Positions 37,101 through 46,100 of a stretch of 64,000 nucleotides of DNA are shown in pieces. The stretch is from the NCBI GenBank assembly GCA_030141605.1, contig JAQGDQ010000027.1, positions 237,812 through 301,811 on the forward strand. Direction: 5' to 3'. The notes beneath the pieces are model-generated. The model made no database searches, had not been told where the DNA came from, and was given only the letters and a program-made list of their open reading frames with translations. Numbering within the stretch: position 1 is the first letter of the stretch; each line of letters starts with the position of its first letter. Source of the DNA: Tubiluchus corallicola. Its lineage: Eukaryota > Priapulida > Priapulimorpha > Priapulimorphida > Tubiluchidae. The position numbers and the translations under genes were made by a program.

Positions 37101-40100
37101 AGTGATTATGTGGCATGCCAAGACGTTAATGGACAGTAAACCATCTCAGCGTGGACAGGTTTTTCGGTGCACCTCCCAGGGAAAGGGTAATTAGTGAGTA
37201 CCTAGTGTATTAGAATTTAATTTGTTTATCTTTAGTTGGGTTTTGCCTCGTATTTATCTGATTGATTTCGAAAAGTATCATTTTGATCATCACAAATTTG
37301 TTAATTAAATTTTGATCGTTCTTTATACACAAAATATGTATCTTGGAGTGCGTTTCTTTGTGAACGTTTAAAAAGTATTTGAATAGTGAAAATATTATGA
37401 ATAGTTCACACTTTGTTAGCTAAACACAATAACAGCAACTCAAGGCCGACACTTAAGATCCCACTCGTGATTCGAACCCACATCTTTTATCTCAAGGTAC
37501 GCCCCGTAGAAGTACCTATGAGAAACTTATTCAGTTTCTAAACTACTAACATCTGTGTACTACCTCACCGCTCGGCTAGGAGTACTAGTTTGGGAATTGC
37601 TGAAGTAAATCTGATCTAAATAAAGAACAGAAAACCAACAAGTAAAACCCGGCGTCACACCCACGCTTAAATAGGTCAAATTCCTAACCTGCTTAAACAG
37701 CGTAAATTAAAGTGATGATATAGTAGATTTCCCGAAATAGATAAAAGTAATAACTATAAATCTTCTGTCATAGATTAAATAATTTCAACCTGCGTAATTT
37801 TTGCAATTTGCCACGATTCTGATCGATGTTGTCTTACATGCAAACAAATATTCTAGTCCTCTGTAAGTACCCTGAGCTTTGTGGACTTTCCTTATTGTCT
37901 ATAGTCATATAAAGTTCTGAAAGGCAATTTATATGTTCATGATTTAAAGTGTTAGCTTTATTTTTTATGCTAAGTTTACGCCAATGAATATGTATTTTTG
38001 TATTGTGCTTTCATGCACGTGTGTATGTGGAGAATAAATAAAATAAGAAAGAAAATAAACTGAGTACCAAAATACCCAGTCTCTGGATTATATTTAAGTA
38101 TCGAGTATAACCAATTTCGAACTAGCCAACTTCGCCAGACTGAGCCGATCAATGATCCGAACGTTTCGCAGCTTCTCAACTAAACTGAGTAGACTGATTT
38201 CACAATTTACTTCTAAATAAGGAAGCCATTTACAACGCAATCATCAACCAATGCAACGCCTCAGCTCTATTAACAGCCATTTTGTGCCCATTTTGTCCTA
38301 AGTTTTTTTTGAGAGGGACTGTAATGTACATTCATATAACACTTTATTTTAGGCGCCTTTAGGCAAATTTTGTACTCAAACACTTAGTCTTATAGAGCAT
38401 TATTTCATGATAACAATTTCCTAATAGCACTGACTAAATGTCAATGACAAAAATAATGACAATGGATAAAAATGGCACAATGAAAAACAAGAAAAAAGAA
38501 AGGCAGAACACAACGTTTCAAACTACCACGTAGGGTCTACTTCTTCTTCAGGTGAACAAAAAAGGGCAAAAAAGTCACAAGGAATTACTAGAACTAGTAA
38601 ACTAATTTTTGGTGGAGTTTTTGTTAAAATTTGTAGCACATAAAAAGGATGTCACACTAGAAAGGATACAAACACGTAAGAAAAACAACGAAGTACAACA
38701 GACAAAAACACAAGTGAGAAACACAGACGTGCAAGATCACCAGCCACAATCAAAGATAGTATGGAACACAATAGAAACATTCCTTTTATTCAGTCATCAA
38801 TAATTTCCTATTTTACTTTGCTTAGCTAACATTCAGTGTCGCGAGACACAGCGTCACAAATCAATTTCTATATCTGCAAATGATACAGCGACTCAGCAAT
38901 TTACTACTAAAAGTAAGTAATATAGTTGCAGAGTAATTTCGCTTGGCTTTTAATTTTACTTAGGAGCAATTTGATTCGGTTGTGCAACACGCTAACAGCT
39001 CAAACTAAAAAAAAGAAAATGACAGCGTAGAAGAGTGTAAATTAGAAAAGAATTTAACGCGTACATGTTTAGTACAGTCGAAAGGCTTAACAGCACACAT
39101 GCCTAAAAGGAAAACCGGACACAATCTTAAATTACATCTAAAAGTAATTTTCTTTAAAGAAGATTCAAAGAGAACATCCTATTTTTTTAAAGAATAACTT
39201 ACGTTATTACCACAGAAAGGTTATTTGTTGTTCGCGCGGCTAGTTTCTTTGCTGTTTCATACATACATACATTTCACCATTCGCTCCTTACATGCGCATT
39301 AGCGCCTGTATCTCGGAAAAAACAGATACTGTACCTCTCGGTCAGAAGGTGTTCAGTTGTGATGTAGTGCACACATTCGATAGCTCATTAGTAAATACAG
39401 CGGTAAACTTGAAATTTGAATTTAAAACTTAAAATTTGCCAATCTTTGCATATCACAACGAATCTTGCACAGTATCTCTGTGCTTCAATTTTTACTTTTG
39501 CAAACACCTGCACTCATGAAATGTTTGCGCCGTTGACAATTGTCAGAAACGCTTTGGCATTATTATAGGTGTTAAAATGTATACTTTTTACTGTACTTCA
39601 AAATGGAGTAGAACATGAAAAGTCATCCAGTTTTCCTTTAAATAACAGAAACATTGTCTTGCAGATTTTTGCTCAATAACCTTTGCTTGACATTTGTAAC
39701 GAATAAAATGAAAACTTTAGTATGCGATTACGAAAGAAAATGTGCCACAAGCAAGAAGCCAGAAAAGTGAGTGTGCATTAGAGAGCGCCATTATCACCGA
39801 GTTGACATTCTTCGTGCATTCACAATTTACATTCTAAAAGTTTGCATGAAAAACGGAAGCTTTTAGTTTAGATCTCAAGATGATGACTATTACGGTGCAG
39901 AGAGTGTTCAAGAAAAGCACAAATAAAACAAGAAACAAGAGGAATGAGAGATTCACAATATCTACATATTTTAATTTTTGTGCCCAACAATTCGGGATCC
40001 ATTAAGCGCAGTCATGTTGTTGGAGTTGTTGTCACACTTATGAATTTGTCTTTGAAAACTGTCATAGTCCACAGTTTTCGCAGTAAGAGGCTGAATGTAT

Positions 40101-43100
40101 GAAGATATTATGGACAACTGTGCTGACCGTAACGGAGTCCTATTTTTCATTTTCAGCATACGACCCTTAAATATACCCTCAAATGAACAAATGGGACGTG
40201 CCGGATTCAACCAGATTAGTGCTTCAATTCTAGATTAAAAGAGGTTTCATAAATCATAAATGTAGACCAATATAACTATTTGCATAGGTTATATACATCT
40301 AAAATTATGAAAACAGAAAACTAATTTAAACTAAAATAAAGGAGTTCCAAAAATTATTTCCATCAACCTGCTACTGATTTCAGCTCTAAACCAGTTATAA
40401 CCTAACTAATGAATATGGCAAATATCTTTGGATGACACGTTTTTTTGTATGTTTTTCAAGAAGGTTTATATTTATTGATGTGTTCTATGCATGCGGCCAA
40501 TAATGAGGCAGTAAGAAATCAACATTGTTGTGTTGTGTAAACTCGTGTGGGATATTTTTCTGGCACAGCAAAAACCATAACATACTTCAAAGGACATTAC
40601 CAAAACAAACCACACGCACTTAGGTGTTTATCCGGCGTTATTTTTCGGACGGGGTGGGGAAAATAAATACAAAAACTAGTGCCCTCGCAGTACGAACCGT
40701 TGAAAAGATCAAAAGTTGTCGATGAAAACTTGCTCCGGACCTACCTACTCACGCAGAAGTGGTTTAGCAAATCGGTTTATCTAGCCCACAGTACTCGGAA
40801 ATTGTCTACGTACGCTGAAGTTTGTCACGTTTCACAATACTTAATAATTAAACAACAGCGCAGGTTAAGTGTGAAAAAAGCAATTCCTAATTTCAGTGTG
40901 AAATTTGCTAACAGTGTGACAACCAATTTTCTATTGCTGCGACTCAGCAAGTCGCTTAGTTAAATTTACTGAAGTATAATACGGTTGCGATGTAATTTCA
41001 CTTGATTTTAATTTTACTTAGGATCAATTTGATTCGGTTGTGCAAGACGCTAACAGCTCAAACTTGAAAAAGAAAATGGCAGTGTAGAAAAGGATAAATT
41101 AGAAGAATTGTAATGGCGTACGTCGTTGGACATGCGAAAACTGGTGAATCTCTATATATAGTATCGTATTTAGTGTTTGACATACTAACACTCTTTAACT
41201 TGTATAGTTCATCTATAACCCCTCACATTGTTTTTCATGCTCATTAATGCTATTGCTAACAACAGTTAAATGTGTTTAACTGGAATTATAACCCATTGTG
41301 ACTGTGTATTTTTAATATGAACCGTTTGGCTGTAATATAACAAATGCAATAAAGAGTTTTATAATCACTATTATAAGCGTATATTCGGCAACATTCTACA
41401 ACGAAATGTGCAAAATGCAAATACAGGTCGGCTTACAGTGACTAGACATGACATAACGTAGGTTGCTAGTATTTGCATTCGACTGAAGCTTCCTAACGCT
41501 GACTTTTAACATAGATTTGGCCAATGTGGGACTGCAATCCGTAAACATAAGTACACGGAAGCCACGTGTGGCCTCGTAATCGCCACATAAACATTCCTGC
41601 TGATCAGTGCAACATAAAAAGTTCAAGATGCTCTCCTTTACATGATCCACACTAGCATTTAGGTATGTTTCCCAAACTTGAACTGCACAGTTTTTTTGTT
41701 AAACAGTGCTCTATTTAAACACAATATTTCGACATAAATTACTGTCTCCTGCAGGTATTAGCTAAAATAAAATAAATTCAACCTTTTCACAGACAGCCTT
41801 TAAAAAGCGATTTTTTTAAACGTCAAAAATGAATTAAGATAATTTTCAAAGAAAAGTTTAAAAAGATGACCTAATTCACAAAGCAGGAAAGTAGTAAACA
41901 AATTTTTAAAACTTTTAATTAAGACTGGATTAAGATCATCGCTTGGAAAGAGCATCAATATTTTTTTTAAATGTCGAGCCGATTCATGAAACAACATTTT
42001 AACTGATAGACAAAAAAGAAAAAAATGTCTTTTGACTTATCTTTATTTATTTTTAACGTTTTAAAAAAATGCTGTTTGAAGACTGTCTGTAAAATTTTTG
42101 ATTTATTTTATTTTAGCTAAGACTTGAAGAAGACAGCAATTTATGCCAAAAAATATTGTGTTAAGTATTTAACAACAAATCTGCACTATTCAAGTCGGAA
42201 AAACATACATAAATTCTAATTTTCCAATCTAGCTATACAAAAATACAGATGATATATTACATCCTGCCAAACAAGCCTTATCTATAGGATTTACAATATC
42301 TCAACGCCTTGCAGAGGTAAGCCAGACTGAGTGATGTGGAAGTAACTGTAGCTTGAACCCCGAACACCACAATACGATAATTCTTATAAGCCTACACAGA
42401 AGAGAAAGCCTGTGAAATATGGTTGACATGGCTAATAAATGCTTCGCGTTCACTGAGCACAATAACTCCCTCAAGAATAGGCCAAGTAGAAGAGAGCATA
42501 ACGAGATGAGTAATAGGACAATATTGCTGAAACCTTTCATCAATACGCTGGCAATAGTGAAACTGATCGTGCCCTCTCAGGCTGTAGCTACTGTAATAAG
42601 CTTCAGCTGAAGAACGCGTACATTGTAAAAATGCATATTAGGCCTATTAAAGTATCGTGATCTAAGTTGGAATAGGCTTATAGCAAATGCAAGCAGTTGT
42701 GTTACGCGTTCACGTATTGTTACACTGATTACACTGTTGTACCTGATGCACTGGTTTGAGATTGTTGCACTAGTGTTTTGCTTCCGCCTGGCGCACTGGC
42801 TTCCATTGCTGCGCTTATACTTAGTTTGTGCCTGGTACATTAGCCTAAAATATTTCACTTGTACTAGTTTGAAATTTGTAGCTGATACATTGGCCCTATT
42901 CACTGTAAGTCAGACATGTAGTAATATCCAGCAAAACTGTAATCGAAATTTGTGAGCACGAAAGTAATGGTTTTTTTTTCAAAAAAATATTTTTGACCGA
43001 CATGTTTTCAGCACGATGAAATTTTGCAACTAACCTAAAAGCTTTCACCGCCAGCAGCAAAGATCTGTTGACAGAATTTAAGTGCGTCTGCCAAGATGCT

Positions 43101-46100
43101 GTTTTAGAAGCACTTGAGCAAAACCATGCACAACTGGAGAACCATACATGCACCAGGACCAAGGATGTGCTTAACCTAATTTGATACTTTTCAGACATCA
43201 CGAAGCCTAGTGTATGACCAAAAAAACTTGAAATGTATAAGCTGTGGTTTCTTTCACCAGCATCTGGAAAGTCGTTAATTATTTTGCTTTGAAGCTTTTC
43301 GTGCCTGGCTACTAAAGCGCACTGTGTGGCAAAAAAATCTAACTATAAGTAAATTGACTGCAAGTACTGACTGGAATTACTAAGCTAACGGATATATCAG
43401 CCTGAGAAAGACTGGTTTTGAACCAGATGACAATGTGTAAGCACAGTAACAATGTTCTTTGTGTCAGATGTTCTATATTTTATCAAAGCTGGTAACGGCA
43501 CAGACATTGATAACTTTTCAGATACAAGGAAGCTTAATGTATGACGGTAATAAACTGTTTATGTATTGAATATAGCTTTTTTTTATTTGGATGTACCAAA
43601 CAAAACGATGTTTTAACGTTTTAACATTAACCGGAAGGGTGGCGTGGGATGATTGAAACCCTAAACGCAAAACCTTCTCATAAAAATTCAACTTTGAGTT
43701 AAAAATAGTCCAGCTGTGTACGTGCGCAAGACCACGTGGGTGAAGTCAATATAGGTTAGGAAAACTATGCGCTGCAAGACATTTATTATTAATGGAGAAA
43801 TATATGGCCTGGCATTAAATGAACTGTAAACATCGTTGAATAGACTAATTTCCCCCTGGCTTCATCCCTGCATGGGAAGATGGCGGGAAGACAGCGGCGC
43901 TACTCGGCTAAAACAACTCAAGCAAAATTTCAAAGTTTCAATATGTTATATTCTTCAAGATTTAAGCAATATTTCAAGATTTCAAGGTGTCAAATTTGCT
44001 CCAAATTTCACATAACATTTGCCATACAAACAATGCATGTCACAAGTTAACATATGCCATAGCCAAATAATAAAACACTGTTGAAAGTAGCTAAAATATT
44101 AATTTGTAGTTATACCTTAGTAATATGTCCCTTGCATAGGACTACATAGGACCAGTATGAAACCTGTATAGAGTTTAGAAGCCAAAAACGGTTTAACTGA
44201 CCATGTAACTGAGAATATAACTGATCATGTCAAGATTTATAGAGTCTACTCATTTTTCAACTGGCTATTGATGACGTTATAATCTTTAGCAGCAACATTA
44301 GGGTAAGCTGCTGGAGCCAATTGCGCAGGAATTCACAACGAAGTAACGTTTGAAATTGAATTTAAGTCCTTGAGAATTAGGTATTGTTTTAATCTCATCT
44401 ATTACGTGTTTATCGACATGAATTAATTTTATTACAGTCATTCTAGAAACATGTATCAACAGCATTCCATATTATTTACAGGGAAATATAGTTTGCGGAA
44501 CATCAAGCTTCTACGGTTCACTGAGTAAACGTAATGACTGCTTTACTACTAAATCACACTCAGTTGACGAGAAAACCTTTTCCAGATAAATCTGAAAGCA
44601 CGCACGAATAGACACAAACGCAAATTGAAAAATGACACCAACATGATATATACGAATGCTCACATAACATAGCCTATCTCAGGAAATGAAATAAACGAAT
44701 TTAAATAGTTCAGAAGAGTTAGCAGTCCTATATTATACAGTAACTGCACAGAGGCGCTGACGAAGGCGCATTATAGTTGACATGACTTATGCCATAGCTA
44801 TACACAACGGTGCACTGTATTAGTAAAATATATTATTTAATATTGCTTTGAATAATGAATTAACCTACTAATTAGTTAAACTAACACGTATCATCTATGC
44901 TTCGGTTTACTGGAGAATTGGCTTTACGAAATGCGTCAGGACTATTAATTTTGAAAGGCAACGAGCAATAAATTTTAAACATTTATAAAATGAAATAATA
45001 ATAATAATTAATGCAGGCATTGGATCGAAATTATTTTTGCACAATCACTTAGGCCTAACGCTAGTAGTGTTTGTAATATTTGTGCGTGTTTGTGTGTTTC
45101 AGCAATGTATGCAGTGTATGCATGTGCAATCTTTTGAAATTTTATCCCGTCCTGTATCCTTGTTCTGTGAAAATGGCTATATTGCTCTGAATTATGAATG
45201 TTACTTTTGAATATGCGTCACTGAAGATGGACATCTTTTTTCATTAAATAATTACGTAATTAATTTTGGTAGCTTTTAAGCCTCTTTTGTGCCATGGTGT
45301 TGCTACAGCCTTTAACTTAATAATTACGTAATTGTTTGCAACTTTTTTGTAAAGATTCAATCTGATGTTTGCTAATTAATTAAACTAAAACTTAAAATTA
45401 AATTTAGAAGGCGCAAAACAAATTTGTTTTTAAATATAAGTTTACAACACCCCAAAACTTATAAGTTGTCGTTTCACTGAAGCGTAAGGTAAAGCGCAGG
45501 CTTAATTATTTAGTTAGATAGACAGATAAAATATTAATTAACTAACATAAAGGTATTTACGGTTGGCAAAAATGAATTTCCATATTTTAATCTTTTCTTG
45601 TTGCTTACTTTTGCAGGTGCTAGTTTATCCTGTAGTGCGTGATTATGCTACAAGCTTACGGCGGATTAATTATACTTTCAAATTATTTCTCCAGACTTAC
45701 TGCCTGTAAATATAAGTATTGACATTTTTCCTAATTATATTTATGCATTAGGGCTGAAAAAGACTCTACACAGTCAGAAATCCTGAATTTGCAACTTTTA
45801 CTTTGCGCGAACAATAAAATATTTATTCATATATACAGTTAAATAACTTGCGTGTAAATCGATAGGTATTATTGATTTTGCGAAATTAATAAAAGCACAA
45901 AAGGTAATTTTCATAGTGGCGCCTGAATACATACCTGCAGAAGTCTACTTGCGATAAATTAATGATATTAGAACGCTTATTTCCACCTTTACTAGTGTTA
46001 AATTATCGTCATTTTATAACGCATCCTACCTGGGTTGTATGAATGTATTTTTAACGACAGTCAAATGGCCCTTCCCTTAGAATTTTTCCTTGAATTAAAG

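Larger units (their letters stand above)
30184..37659 (+). mobile_element. complete Gmr1-like Ty3/gypsy LTR retrotransposon
   Basis: 7.5-kb element: 5' LTR 30184-31268, primer-binding site 31272-31290, gag-pol frame 31463-36334, polypurine tract about 36562-36573, 3' LTR 36575-37659. Domain order is gag, protease, integrase, reverse transcriptase, RNase H. The reverse transcriptase and integrase are of Ty3/gypsy type, but the order is that of Ty1/copia, which is the hallmark of the Gmr1-like group. The LTRs begin TGTTATG and end CGTCACA and differ at 5 of 1085 positions. The flanks give CCCAA and CCCAC, or a perfect 4-bp CCCA duplication if the LTR is taken to start one base earlier. It lies antisense in intron 1 of the transporter gene. 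No break is visible, so it may be competent. Confidence 0.95.
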
